A stretch of DNA of 64,000 nt from Tistrella mobilis (GCF_039634785.1 NZ_JBBIAB010000010.1:124001-188000); one strand, 5' to 3'. Shown: positions 8,837 to 17,795, numbered from the stretch's first letter. Notes: generated from the sequence alone by a model not told the origin. Program-made: numbers and translations.

Positions 8837-10975
8837 ATGCAGATTTCTCTCCGGTTCCGGGGCACGGCCTCGGTCGCCGCGCTCGCGGTTGCGCTTTCAT
8901 CCACCGTGGCATCCACCGGGGCCGTCGCCCAGGCGATCATCGACAACGGCACGGTGCAGCTCGGCATAAATCCCGAAGGCAATCTCGTCGTCCCGGGCTC
9001 TGCATCCACGCCGATCGGCCTGACCTATCTTCCCGAGAAGAACACCAGCGGCAGCTTCGGTGAAGCGCTGGGGCCCGGCTGCGCCTGCGAAGGCTGGGGC
9101 ATCGCCGATATCGGCACCACCCTGTTCGGCAAGGCCGGCGAAAGCTTCGGCACCGCCAATATCGACGCTGCCAGTGTCGACCTGACCGTCAGCGGCACCG
9201 GCACCCATGCGACATCAACAGGCAGCGCCGCCCGATCGGTGGTGAATGTGGTCGAGCCGGGCGCCGATGGCCGGGTGCTGCAGGTGATCCATGATTTCAA
9301 GCCGATCGACGGCGTGAAGAACCTGTATCAGGTCGACGTCACGGTGAAGAACATCTCGGCCTCGGCGGCAGGCGAGGTTGCGAAGCTGATCTATCGCCGT
9401 GCCATGGACTGGGATATTCCGCCCACCCAGTTCTCCGAGGTCGTCACCATTCAGGGCTGGCCGGCGACCAAGCTGATCGCCGTCAGCAATAACGGCTTCG
9501 CCGACGGCAATCCCAACACGCCGCAGGGCGCGATCCCGGCGACGGGCACGGTCGCCAACGGCAACTTCACCAATGGCGGCCCGTCCGACCATGGGGCGGT
9601 GTTCGACTTCGATTTCGGCAAGCTGCCGGTCGGCGAAGAGGTCACGTTCACCATCTATTACGGGGCGGCCGGCAACGAGGCCCAGGCGCTGGCGGCGCTC
9701 AAGGCGGTCGGTGCCGAGATCTATTCGCTCGGCAAACCCTCGGACGGCCCTGAAAGCGACGCCGATGCCGGCACACCCAACACCTTCATCTTCGCCTTCG
9801 CGGGCGTCGGCGGCACGCCGATCGGTGGCGGCGGTGGCGGCAGCGGCGGGTTGACCATTCCCTATGCCAACGCCTTCCGGCAGATGGCCTTCGCCATGGC
9901 GCGCGAACATATGCGCCTGGTCTCGCAGCGTCTGACCGGCCTCTCGCATGGCGGTGAAGGCACCGACGTGTTCTGGGGCGGGCGTTCGGGCATGATCACC
10001 GCCCTCACCGCCCCGCTCGCCCAGCTGGTCTCGGCTGAAGAGGATGGCGGCATCCAGCTGGCCCAGCTGGCCCAGAATGCGGCCGCAGCGCCCGCCGGCA
10101 ACACGGCCCAGGCACGCGACATGGGCGGTGTCGAAGGTCTGCGCGCCTATGTCACCGCCTCATACTCCGTGGGCGAGATCGACGGCACCCGGGCCAGCGG
10201 TGTCACGGTCGATTACGACGCCATCAACCTGGTCGGCGGGGTCGATTACGAGGTGCTGCGCGACGAGGGCGGTTTCGACAGCCTGCTGTTCGGTGCCGGT
10301 TTCGGCTATGGCGATTATGACGGCGAGATCGACAGCACCCGCACCCGCATCGACACCCGCGGCTATACCGCCATGCTCTACGGCTCGGCGACCTTCGCGA
10401 AATCGGCCTATGCCGATCTGACCCTCGCCCATAGCTGGCTGGATTACGACTATCGCCGCGACACCGGCACCGGCGACGTCACCGCTACGCCGGATGGCCG
10501 GGAATGGGGCGGCACGCTGCGGGTCGGCTATGACTTCCGGCCCCGCATCAGCCGCTTTTCCCCCACCCGCTGGGTGTTCGGGCCTTTCGTCCAGGGCCAG
10601 TATCTGAAGGCCGATATCGACGGCTTCACCGAACGGGGCACCGGCGGCGTCACCTTCGAAGATCAGAACGCAAAGTCGGTCACCTCGCAGCTTGGCATGC
10701 ATGCCTCGGTGATGCGGTCGATGGATTGGGGCGCCCTGATCTTCTCGGGCCGCATGGCCTGGGAACATGAATACGAGGACGGCGCCGACGCCGTCACCCT
10801 GTCGAGCGGCACGGCGCCCATCGACAAGGTCGATCCCGACTACGCCCGGCTGGAATTCGGCGTCACCGCGCTGATCGGCAACGACGTCGCGCTGACCGCC
10901 GACTATGCGACGCTCGCCGGCGACAAGTACCGGACCGAACATACCGGTCGGCTGCGCCTGCGCATCGGCTTCTGA
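8837..10975 (+). CDS. Autotransporter-like outer-membrane beta-barrel protein
   Basis: A 712-residue secreted protein. A Sec signal peptide ends near AVAQA (about residue 32). A beta-rich passenger follows, containing NLYQVDVTVKNISASAAGEV and RRAMDWDIPPTQFSE, similar to extracellular domains of PEP-CTERM-type surface proteins. A glycine hinge lies at about 329-338, then an amphipathic helix (AFRQMAFAMAREHM) typical of the barrel linker. From about 430 there are alternating aromatic strands ending in RLRLRIGF, with a terminal Phe as expected for outer-membrane barrels. No Ser protease or adhesin motif is evident. It stands alone, divergent from the ABC gene. Passenger role unknown. Confidence 0.85.
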   Translation: MQISLRFRGTASVAALAVALSSTVASTGAVAQAIIDNGTVQLGINPEGNLVVPGSASTPIGLTYLPEKNTSGSFGEALGPGCACEGWGIADIGTTLFGKAGESFGTANIDAASVDLTVSGTGTHATSTGSAARSVVNVVEPGADGRVLQVIHDFKPIDGVKNLYQVDVTVKNISASAAGEVAKLIYRRAMDWDIPPTQFSEVVTIQGWPATKLIAVSNNGFADGNPNTPQGAIPATGTVANGNFTNGGPSDHGAVFDFDFGKLPVGEEVTFTIYYGAAGNEAQALAALKAVGAEIYSLGKPSDGPESDADAGTPNTFIFAFAGVGGTPIGGGGGGSGGLTIPYANAFRQMAFAMAREHMRLVSQRLTGLSHGGEGTDVFWGGRSGMITALTAPLAQLVSAEEDGGIQLAQLAQNAAAAPAGNTAQARDMGGVEGLRAYVTASYSVGEIDGTRASGVTVDYDAINLVGGVDYEVLRDEGGFDSLLFGAGFGYGDYDGEIDSTRTRIDTRGYTAMLYGSATFAKSAYADLTLAHSWLDYDYRRDTGTGDVTATPDGREWGGTLRVGYDFRPRISRFSPTRWVFGPFVQGQYLKADIDGFTERGTGGVTFEDQNAKSVTSQLGMHASVMRSMDWGALIFSGRMAWEHEYEDGADAVTLSSGTAPIDKVDPDYARLEFGVTALIGNDVALTADYATLAGDKYRTEHTGRLRLRIGF

Positions 10976-11017
10976 GATCGTGGCATTGCGGGCGTGGGGG
11001 CGTCGCGACGGCGGGCC

Positions 11018-12064
11018 TCAGCGGCGGCCGGGCAGGCGCAGCCCGGCCCCGCCGCGCTCGCGCATCACATCCTCGCGGAAGGCATGCAGTTCGGCCGGGC
11101 GGCCGCCGGTCTCGTTGGTCATCCGGCCGGTCGGCTCCACCAGCCCCGCCTGCAACACCAGCCGCCGGAAGTTCTGCTTGTGCAGCCCGCGCCCGGCCAG
11201 GGCTTCCACCGCCGTCTGCAACCCGGTCAGGGTGAAGGCGGGGGGCATCAGCTCGAAGACCAGCGGGCGGTAGGCGAGCTTGCCGCGGATGCGACCGATG
11301 GCGGTCGCCAGGATGCGGCGATGGTCGAAGGCCATCGCCCGCCCCATGCTCCACCCCTTGGCCGGCACGCCGCCGTCACTGCCCCCGCCGGGGGCTGCGG
11401 CGACGCCGAAGCTGCGGTCCCGCACCGCTTCGGCCACCAGGCCCGCCTCGTAGAGCAGCTCATAGCGCTCCAGCACCATTTCGTCATGCCAGTCGGCCGC
11501 CTCGCCGGCGCCGGCACCGAAGGCCAGATCGACCCTTGCCCGCCGCCGCACCCGCTCGGCCGAGGCCGCCGCGGCGACCCAGGCTTCCAGCTTCGGCCGG
11601 ATGACATCCCGCACCACGGGCGGTATGCCGGCCCGGCGATCCTCCCACGGCAACAGGTCGTACCAGGATCGCCAGCCCGCCTCGGTATCGGCCGGCGGCA
11701 CTGCCTCGCGGACCAGGGCCAGATAGCCGATCGACACGATCCGCGGCCCCCCCTGCCATTCCCGCGGGTCACGGCCGCGATCGGCGAAGGTGTAAAGCTG
11801 TTCCACATAGCCGAGCGGCAGCCGGGTCTGCGCCGTCACCCAGGCGCGCAGACCGCTTTCCAGCGTCCGGTGCGCCTCGGGCCGGAACGGGCCGGCCGGC
11901 AGGGCGTCGCCTTCGTCGCCATGCACCACCAGAATGCGCGGGTCATCATCGGTGACCGCCACGATGGCGGCGGCAAGCCCGACCACCACACCGCCCTCGC
12001 CCGGGCCACGCACGGTGGACTGGACGTGATGTTCGACCGGCGGCGGAAGGTCGGAACCCGTCAT
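11018..12064 (-). CDS. NrtR-like regulator: degenerate Nudix domain plus winged helix
   Basis: A 348-residue cytoplasmic protein. Residues 25-190 are a Nudix fold in which the catalytic box is lost: LESGLRAWVTAQTRLPLGYVEQLYTFADRGRD lacks the paired Glu residues of active hydrolases. Residues 225-335 (RRILATAIGRIRGKLAY, LTGLQTAVEALAGRGLHKQNFRR) form the winged-helix part of the COG4111/NrtR family. Relatives control NAD synthesis genes by binding ADP-ribose-like ligands; no NAD gene is nearby, so the target is unknown. It starts 20 bases after the glucosaminidase gene and is likely co-transcribed with it. Confidence 0.82.
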   Translation of the reverse strand: MTGSDLPPPVEHHVQSTVRGPGEGGVVVGLAAAIVAVTDDDPRILVVHGDEGDALPAGPFRPEAHRTLESGLRAWVTAQTRLPLGYVEQLYTFADRGRDPREWQGGPRIVSIGYLALVREAVPPADTEAGWRSWYDLLPWEDRRAGIPPVVRDVIRPKLEAWVAAAASAERVRRRARVDLAFGAGAGEAADWHDEMVLERYELLYEAGLVAEAVRDRSFGVAAAPGGGSDGGVPAKGWSMGRAMAFDHRRILATAIGRIRGKLAYRPLVFELMPPAFTLTGLQTAVEALAGRGLHKQNFRRLVLQAGLVEPTGRMTNETGGRPAELHAFREDVMRERGGAGLRLPGRR

Positions 12065-12084
12065 GGGGGGATGCCTCGCGCCGG

Positions 12085-13002
12085 TCAGCCGTGCGGAACC
12101 CAGGGGGCCAGCAGATCCATGCGATCATAATCGGCAAAGCCGTTCTGCCGGATGACCACGGTGACCCGTTCGATATAGTCCCCGCCCAGTTCGGAGTACC
12201 GGGTCAGGTGACGCAGCAGCAGGCCGCCATCCAGCTGTTCGCCCATGCGACGCATCATCTGACGCTCGGCCCGGAACTCGGCATAGGCGGGATGGCTGTT
12301 CAGGGTGCGGACATAGTCGATGACCGATTCGACGATCGTCTCGTAGGGCTTCACCACGAACAGCGCATCGTCCCAGGTCATCACGCCGAACAGCGCATTG
12401 CCTTCCCGCGCCGACCGGGACGTGCCCCAGCCGGATTCAAGGGCCGCCTGCCCCAGCGCCAGCGAGGTGGGAATGGCGTCGACGCGGGCCAGCAGGTCGT
12501 CCAGATCGGTGGCCTTGCCGCGATAGAAGCGGGCGATCTGGGCGATCCAGGCCTGGTCGCGCGGGCTGGGGGTGATGCCCGCCCGCACATCGCGCAGAAT
12601 GGCCTGAAGCCGGGCCCGTTCGCCCAGCACGGCATTGTTGACCGCAACGATTGCCGGCAGCACCGTGCCCAGGAACCGGGATTTGCGCTCATCGCCCATG
12701 GCGGCGTCGATGTCGCCCGGCAGCCGGATCGGCGGAAGCGTGCTCGTCCGCGACCGGGCGGTCGGAAGCGGCGTCACGACCGGCCGGGGCGTGCTCAGCA
12801 CCGCGACATCCAGCCCGCCCTCTTCCACCGCCCAGGGCATGGTCACCAGGGGTGTGCGTGGGGGCAGATGGCGGATCAGATCAGACGCAGCCGCAGCCTG
12901 GCCGTCGGTCAGCCCCGCCGACACGGCCATGCCGAGCGCGCAGGCCAGCAGGCGAGCACGGCATCCGGTCGCGATCGGAGGGCTGTGGCGATATCCCGTC
13001 AT
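12085..13002 (-). CDS. Bax-like glucosaminidase, exported
   Basis: A 305-residue peptidoglycan hydrolase of the Bax/glucosaminidase family. A signal peptide (hydrophobic LLACALGMAVSAGL) ends at about AAAA. The catalytic domain shows SLALGQAALESGWGTSRSAREGNALFG, with the catalytic Glu in ALESGWG, and ends in LTRYSELGGDYIERV. It should cleave glycan strands in the periplasm. I chose the ATG at 13002 over a TTG nine codons upstream because it gives a normal signal peptide, although no clear ribosome binding site precedes it. It is first in a two-gene unit with the Nudix regulator. Confidence 0.85.
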   Translation of the reverse strand: MTGYRHSPPIATGCRARLLACALGMAVSAGLTDGQAAAASDLIRHLPPRTPLVTMPWAVEEGGLDVAVLSTPRPVVTPLPTARSRTSTLPPIRLPGDIDAAMGDERKSRFLGTVLPAIVAVNNAVLGERARLQAILRDVRAGITPSPRDQAWIAQIARFYRGKATDLDDLLARVDAIPTSLALGQAALESGWGTSRSAREGNALFGVMTWDDALFVVKPYETIVESVIDYVRTLNSHPAYAEFRAERQMMRRMGEQLDGGLLLRHLTRYSELGGDYIERVTVVIRQNGFADYDRMDLLAPWVPHG

Positions 13003-13101
13003 GTCCAGATGGATAGCCGAGCCGACCAACCGGGTCCAGAGGAAAGCGCCGTCATCCGGCAGCCTCCCCCCGGGGCCGGGGGGCAGGCTGTGCTGTGCGG
13101 T

Positions 13102-13521
13102 TCAGCTCACCGGCCCCCAGGGGCCGGTCCCGACCCGGCAGGCGGTGACATAGTCGGTGTCGGTCTTCGTCCCCTCCAGCACGGTGGCGCGCAGGTCGCG
13201 GCAGAAGCGCACCCCCCTTGTGCCGCGCTCCCGGCCCGGCGTCACCAGCATCAGCGTGCCGTCGGCCAGGGTCCATCTTGCCGTCTGTGCCGGCGCCGCC
13301 TCGTTCAGAACCACCGTCAGGCAGCGCCGATCCTGTTCGGAGAGATGACTGTCCAGGTTGTCACCGAAGATGCCCGTCGCGGCGGGTTCGACCGCGGCCG
13401 AGGCTGCGCACATGCCGGTGTGGGCGTCGTCGGCCCGGGCCGGGTGGGCATCCAGCGCCATCGGCAGCATGACAGAGATGACGAGAGAAAAGGTAATCGA
13501 CCATCGGGGGGAACGGTACAT
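13102..13521 (-). CDS. Small secreted cysteine-containing protein
   Basis: A 139-residue protein with a Sec signal peptide (FSLVISVMLPMALDAHPARA). The mature part has four cysteines. Its end, GVRFCRDLRATVLEG...TDTDYVTACRVGTGPWGPV, resembles the C-terminal domain of rickettsial 17-kDa-antigen-like surface proteins (CREYQ...AYGTACRQPDGSW pattern), without their glycine-zipper part. The overall role is unknown; periplasmic or surface location is likely. A GTG immediately precedes the ATG; either may be used. Confidence 0.65.
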   Translation of the reverse strand: MYRSPRWSITFSLVISVMLPMALDAHPARADDAHTGMCAASAAVEPAATGIFGDNLDSHLSEQDRRCLTVVLNEAAPAQTARWTLADGTLMLVTPGRERGTRGVRFCRDLRATVLEGTKTDTDYVTACRVGTGPWGPVS

Positions 13522-13642
13522 CACTTATACCAGTCTCAGTTGTCGCGCCCCCCCCGAACAAGGGGGAGTGTCATCAAGCTGCAGCATGACGGCTCGAAGG
13601 TCGAGCGAAAACGTCCCCAACCGATCACCTGAAGAAGGCGGA

Positions 13643-15145
13643 TCACCGGGCCAATGGCAGCTCCACCGCCATGCGGAGACCGCCTTCCTTGCGATTCTCC
13701 GCCCGGATCAATCCGCCGGCCGCCTCGATATTGCGACGGACGATCCACAACCCGATGCCGAAATTGCCGGCACCCGGCATGCGCTGGCTGTCGTCGCGGA
13801 TCGAGACATAGCGTTCGAAGATCCGCTCCAGATCGCCCGGCGGCACGCCCGGGCCCTGATCATCGACCAGCACCCGCACGCGGCCCTCGGTGACGGTCGC
13901 CGTCACGACGACTTCGGTGCCGGGTTTCGTGAAGCTGAGCGCGTTGTCGAGCAGGTTCTGCATGACCGTCTCGATCATGTCGGCCCCCACCCTGACCGGG
14001 ATGTTGCGATCGATCCGGCCGACCACCCGGCGGTCGCCGGTGGTGCGGGCATTCTCCTGATACTCGTCGACGATGTCTTCCAGCAGGGCGGAGAGGTTCA
14101 GCGGCGTGCGCGGCGGGTTGAGCAGGTCGGCCACGGTCTCCTCGATCCGGCGCGCGGCATTGACCAGCACGTCGAGCCGCTGCACCGACCGCTCGATCAG
14201 GTCGAGCGAGCGGCGGCCGCGCAGATCATCGGCGGGAACCGAGCGCTTCAGCGGCTCGATGCTCTGGGAGATGACGGCGATCGGGGTCTTGAAGGCGTGG
14301 GCGTTCTCTTCGGCCGTGCGGCGCATGGTCTCGGCGGTGCCACGCAGATCGCGCACCATGTCGTCGAAAGACCGGGCCACGTCGTTCAGCTCCGGCACCC
14401 GGTTCATTTCCGAGAAGGAGCGCTGGGTGCCCGGGTCCTTGCGGATCCGGCGGGCGACGCCGGCAAAGCCGCGGATATTGCGCCAGACACTGGTGAACAG
14501 CCACAGCACGACCAGCGCCAGGGTCAGATAGACCGCACCGGCGAAGCGGACTTCCGGCATCTGCCAATAGGGCCGGGCCAGGCTCTGCCCCACGATCCCG
14601 TCCGTTGCATGGGCGGTGATCACCACCCAGCAGCCCATGGCGGCATCGATCGGGGTCAGAGAGGTCAGAACCTCCACCTGCCCCTTGGGATTGGTGTATT
14701 CCACCGCCAGCGGCCGGCCGCCGCCGCAGGTATCCGCCAGCCGGTCCAGAACCCCGGTCTCGATCAGCTCGGCGCGTTCTTCCTGCAGATAATCCACCGG
14801 CACGGCGGGGACCGAGGCGATGTAGAAAAACGAATTGCGGTTCGCCTCGTTCGACGGGCGCAGCATCAGCTTGATCGAGACATCGGGCTGCGCCATGCGC
14901 TCGATGGTCTGGCGCACGCGCGGCACGGCGGCCGCATCGAATTCCGACAGCAGGGGGACCAGCGCCTGGGCAACAAGATTGCCCTGGCGCTGGACACTGT
15001 CGAGAAGCAGGGTCCGCTGCTGACGATCCGCCTCTTCGAACTGGTCGTAGAGGATCATCGGGACGCTGAAGAACACGACCAGAAGAATGCCGAGCTTGAC
15101 GGCGAAACTGTCGACCGTTCGTCTCAGCGCACGCAGCAGCGTCAT
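13643..15145 (-). CDS. Membrane sensor histidine kinase (ChvG/ExoS-like)
   Basis: A 500-residue sensor kinase with two membrane segments (about 17-33 and 201-218) around a periplasmic domain of some 165 residues that contains two cysteines (140, 172). A HAMP-like linker is followed by the phosphoacceptor in ENAHAFKTPIAVI (His283). The ATPase part has the N box QNLLDNALSF, G1 DDQGPGVP and G2 GNFGIGLWIV. It is the last gene of a lipoprotein/response-regulator/kinase operon and should phosphorylate the regulator encoded just upstream. The regulator resembles ChvI, so an envelope or pH stress role is plausible, but the periplasmic domain is not obviously that of ChvG. Confidence 0.92.
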   Translation of the reverse strand: MTLLRALRRTVDSFAVKLGILLVVFFSVPMILYDQFEEADRQQRTLLLDSVQRQGNLVAQALVPLLSEFDAAAVPRVRQTIERMAQPDVSIKLMLRPSNEANRNSFFYIASVPAVPVDYLQEERAELIETGVLDRLADTCGGGRPLAVEYTNPKGQVEVLTSLTPIDAAMGCWVVITAHATDGIVGQSLARPYWQMPEVRFAGAVYLTLALVVLWLFTSVWRNIRGFAGVARRIRKDPGTQRSFSEMNRVPELNDVARSFDDMVRDLRGTAETMRRTAEENAHAFKTPIAVISQSIEPLKRSVPADDLRGRRSLDLIERSVQRLDVLVNAARRIEETVADLLNPPRTPLNLSALLEDIVDEYQENARTTGDRRVVGRIDRNIPVRVGADMIETVMQNLLDNALSFTKPGTEVVVTATVTEGRVRVLVDDQGPGVPPGDLERIFERYVSIRDDSQRMPGAGNFGIGLWIVRRNIEAAGGLIRAENRKEGGLRMAVELPLAR

Positions 15146-15159
15146 CCCGCCGCCGCCCC

Positions 15160-16008
15160 TCAGTCTTCCGTCGCAGCGGCGTCGGTCGACCGCGGCTGCT
15201 CTGCATCCAGCCAGCGATAGCCGAAGCCCGGATAGTTCTCGATCTGGCCGAAATCAGGGTCCAGATCGCGGAACTTCTGCCGGATGCGCTTGATGAAGGT
15301 CCGGACGTTGGAGCGATAGCCCTCCGACCCGTCACCGGCCATGAAACCGGCGCCGTGGACAAGGTCGTAGAGGTCGCGATAGCGCACGTCCAGCCCGGCG
15401 CGTTCCACCATATGCAGCACCATGCGGAACTCCGTCACGGTGAGCGGCACTTCCTGGCCACGCCAATAGGCCCGGTGGGTTTCGACCTTAAGCTCGATCT
15501 CGCCATTGCGCAGCACATCCGACGCGGCGGCCGCATCGGCGGGGGCGCCGGCGGCTTCGCCGGCCTGGCCCTGGGCTGCGGCTTCGGACCGCCGCTTCTG
15601 TCCGCCCAGGATCAGTTCGATGCGCCGGCGCAGAATCGAGAAGCTGCGCGACTTTTCGACGAAATCCACCGCACCGCTGGTCAGTGCTGCCTCTTCGTAG
15701 ATCTGATCCGACAGTACGGTCAGAAAGATCACCGGAATTTCGCACCCGTCCGAGCGCAGGCGGCGCAGCACCTCGATGCCGTTCATCTCGGGCATCTTCC
15801 AGTCGAGCAGGATCAGTCCCGGCGCCTCGCCCTCGGCAAGATACGACAGGAAGCCGGGGCCGCTTGGGAAATCGGCCACGGCGAAGCCCGCATCGACCAG
15901 ATTCTGGGCGATGGATTCCCGGAACAGGTCGTCATCGTCGACGATCGCGACGTGCAGATCATCCACGCCGGTCGTCCCGGCCATGCCGTGTTCAGCTTCG
16001 TCCGCCAT
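15160..16008 (-). CDS. ChvI-like response regulator, OmpR family
   Basis: A 282-residue transcription factor. The receiver domain shows VAIVDDDDLFRE, phosphoacceptor Asp69 in LILLDWKMPEMNG, and FVEKSRSF with the conserved Lys. A low-complexity Ala/Gly/Gln linker (about 140-165) joins an OmpR winged helix: LTVTEFRMVLHMVERAG, RTFIKRIRQKFRDLDP, ENYPGFGYRW. That ending is very close to ChvI, which controls envelope and acid-stress genes in rhizobia. The ATG at 16008 follows AAGGA; a GTG further upstream is rejected. It overlaps the lipoprotein gene by 17 bases and precedes the kinase by 14. Confidence 0.93.
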   Translation of the reverse strand: MADEAEHGMAGTTGVDDLHVAIVDDDDLFRESIAQNLVDAGFAVADFPSGPGFLSYLAEGEAPGLILLDWKMPEMNGIEVLRRLRSDGCEIPVIFLTVLSDQIYEEAALTSGAVDFVEKSRSFSILRRRIELILGGQKRRSEAAAQGQAGEAAGAPADAAAASDVLRNGEIELKVETHRAYWRGQEVPLTVTEFRMVLHMVERAGLDVRYRDLYDLVHGAGFMAGDGSEGYRSNVRTFIKRIRQKFRDLDPDFGQIENYPGFGYRWLDAEQPRSTDAAATED

Positions 16009-16594
16009 TCCGGTTCCTTGCTCTGATGTCGGCGAGACAGGCCTTGCGCGCCTTCTCGGTATCCTCTGCGCCACGAATCGCGAGCGTCACCACCCGCAAC
16101 TCCTGTGACGTGATATCCAGATAGAAAAACAGATCCGCTGCACAAGATCCGGTGCGGTACTGCCATACGGTCGCGGGGGGTTCCTCCGTCACCGAAACCG
16201 GCCCGCCCAGCAGGGCGCGCACGCGTTCCGGCGACAGGCCCCGGAGATCGTCGGGCCCGACATCGGGGACGACCGGGATCAGCAGGGCCTGCTGGCTTTC
16301 GCCGGCGTCGTCCCGGCTGCCGGAGACCTGCTGTGCCTGGGCCGACGGCGTGCTGTCCGGCTTCGGGGGCGGCGGGGCCGGCTTTTCCTGCGGGGTCAGC
16401 AGGGCGCCGTTATGTGTGCCCGCGGCCGCCGCCAGCCGCGGATCGTGCACGGGACCCGGCTGCGCCGTCATGGCCGTTGACGCGACCGGCGCGGGTCTTG
16501 GCGCCGCACATGCGGACAACGTAAGAGCAGCCGCAAACACTGCCGCGACTGCTGCGCGGCGCCGTGTCCGGCGCTCGACGGAGGATGCCGTCAC
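15992..16594 (-). CDS. Conserved lipoprotein upstream of the two-component genes
   Basis: A 200-residue lipoprotein with lipobox LSAC (Cys29). A Pro/Ala-rich spacer is followed by a C-terminal domain, LRGLSPERVRALLGGPVSVTEEPPATVWQYRTGSCAADLFFYLD. That pattern (small gatekeeper domain resembling SmpA/OmlA lipoproteins) recurs in alphaproteobacterial envelope lipoproteins. The GTG at 16594 follows GAGAGG. As the first gene of the operon it may deliver envelope state to the sensor kinase, but that is inference. Confidence 0.8.
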   Translation of the reverse strand: MTASSVERRTRRRAAVAAVFAAALTLSACAAPRPAPVASTAMTAQPGPVHDPRLAAAAGTHNGALLTPQEKPAPPPPKPDSTPSAQAQQVSGSRDDAGESQQALLIPVVPDVGPDDLRGLSPERVRALLGGPVSVTEEPPATVWQYRTGSCAADLFFYLDITSQELRVVTLAIRGAEDTEKARKACLADIRARNRNGGRS

Positions 16595-17040
16595 CTCAGC
16601 CTCTCGATCCAGGAACCTGGTCTCGCCCGACCGGCTCCAATTTTCTGGTTCTCTTTTTTATCGTCCTGGTCGTCGGTCGCGCGCGACGCTGCAACTTGCA
16701 GCGCCGACGTGGCCTGTATTCTAGCCGAAGTGCCCGACGATGGAACAGTCAAGGTTGCGGGCTCCGGCGCATTTGCTTTGCAGCGCATGCAATGCAATCG
16801 GGGCATCCGTCCCAAAATGCGCCATGCGCATATATTGAAGCCCGTCGTCCGAATACTCGGCACCACGATACAACATGTCACGGCAGCGGTCCGTGACGTA
16901 AAACAGCGCCTGTTTGCCACAAGTTTGCCGCGTGCGGCGCCACACGAGATTTCACATAGTGTCGGTCAAGCCGCGACCGCACCCAAGGTCGTCGCGGTCG
17001 GAACCGGATCCGCATCCGGGTTCCGCTCAGGAGACTTCAC
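16595..17040. other. Divergent intergenic region (446 bp)
   Basis: It lies between the minus-strand lipoprotein operon and the plus-strand small exported protein, so it should contain both promoters. It is visibly less GC-rich than its surroundings (for example a TTCTCTTTTTTATC tract at about 16650). Apart from the palindrome listed separately I see no gene or RNA. Confidence 0.4.
16687..16703. promoter_or_regulatory. 17-bp perfect palindrome, candidate operator
   Basis: CGCTGCAACTTGCAGCG is a perfect 8+1+8 inverted repeat about 93 bases upstream of the lipoprotein GTG, in the shared promoter region. Its size fits a dimeric regulator site. The regulator is unknown; the response regulator itself usually prefers direct repeats. 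Confidence 0.4.
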
Positions 17041-17583
17041 ATGGCGACTCTTCGCTACACAGTGTTGCCGGCCGTATCCGCTGCCGCTCTTCTCGCCTTC
17101 GTTGCATCGCCGTCCTGGCAGAACGCCACATCGGGCACGCCGTCGACTTTGATCAGTCCCGCAGCCGCGGCGGCGCTGGAGCCGCCGCGCAAGGCGGATA
17201 TCGTGACCGATGACTCCATGGCGCAGCACGATCCAGCCCTGATGCGCCTGGTGGGGGAGTTGCGCGCGCGCCACGACCTGGACCATCCGGATCCGGCCGC
17301 GCCCTCAGCCGCCGACGGCATGCCGGCCGGTTCCGCCGCCGCGGCTGCCGGAACGCCCGTCCATGAAGCTGCGCCCGCCCGGCACGAAGCTGCGCCCGCC
17401 CGGACCGCACCCGTCCAGACGGCAACCTCTGCGGCGACGGATGTGCCGGCGTCGGCAACGCCGCGGCCGGCAGCCACCGAACCGGCTGCCGCGGCCGAGC
17501 CGGGGTTGGGGGAACGACTTCTCTCCGCCATTGGCGACCTCTTCGACGGTGAGGGTGAGGACCAGCCCCGAACCGCCAACTGA
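17041..17583 (+). CDS. Small exported Ala/Pro-rich protein of unknown function
   Basis: A 180-residue protein with a hydrophobic N-terminus (YTVLPAVSAAALLAFVA) that could be a signal peptide or anchor. The rest is mostly Ala, Pro, Glu and Thr. It includes a duplicated heptapeptide HEAAPAR from a 21-base tandem duplication (17362-17403), and ends in an acidic amphipathic segment GERLLSAIGDLFDGEGEDQ. The ribosome binding site AGGAG is at proper spacing. I do not recognise the family. Confidence 0.6.
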   Translation: MATLRYTVLPAVSAAALLAFVASPSWQNATSGTPSTLISPAAAAALEPPRKADIVTDDSMAQHDPALMRLVGELRARHDLDHPDPAAPSAADGMPAGSAAAAAGTPVHEAAPARHEAAPARTAPVQTATSAATDVPASATPRPAATEPAAAAEPGLGERLLSAIGDLFDGEGEDQPRTAN

Positions 17584-17591
17584 CCAGATTG

Positions 17592-17631
17592 GTTCCCAGG
17601 GGGCCGCAAATTTTCCCGTGCCCCCGGGAAC
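17592..17631 (+). terminator. Terminator-like hairpin after the Ala/Pro-rich gene
   Basis: GTTCCC-A-GGGGGC pairs with GCCCCCGGGAAC (12 bp with one bulged A) across a 15-base loop, 8 bases past the stop at 17583. There is no T-run after it, so termination may be weak or Rho-assisted. Confidence 0.5.
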
Positions 17632-17750
17632 GACGAAGACATCCGTCCGGGGTGAAGCCCGTTCCGGTGGCGGGGGCCATGCCGGAAGCGCGGACGGATG
17701 CGGCCCCCGCACTCCACGGACCAAGCCAGTGCTGACCGATCCAAAACTTT

Positions 17751-17795
17751 CGGGTGGAAACCGCATCACCTTCCCGGTGCCGCGGTTTCCACCCG
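17751..17795. terminator. Strong bidirectional terminator-like hairpin
   Basis: CGGGTGGAAACCGC and its exact complement form a 14-bp stem, with a second small stem (CACC/GGTG) inside the 17-base loop. On the plus strand GGCTTTTCG follows; on the minus strand AAAGTTTTGG follows, so it could stop transcripts from both sides. Confidence 0.65.

Noticed and set aside
5323-9063. Very long open frame on the plus strand antisense to the ABC gene
   Set aside because: It mirrors the high-GC3 codon pattern of the minus-strand gene, has no recognisable domain, and would cover two well-supported genes and a promoter.
16720-16760. Minus-strand TTGACT and TAGAAT as a sigma-70 promoter for the lipoprotein operon
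   Set aside because: The spacing is 23 bases, too long for a normal promoter.
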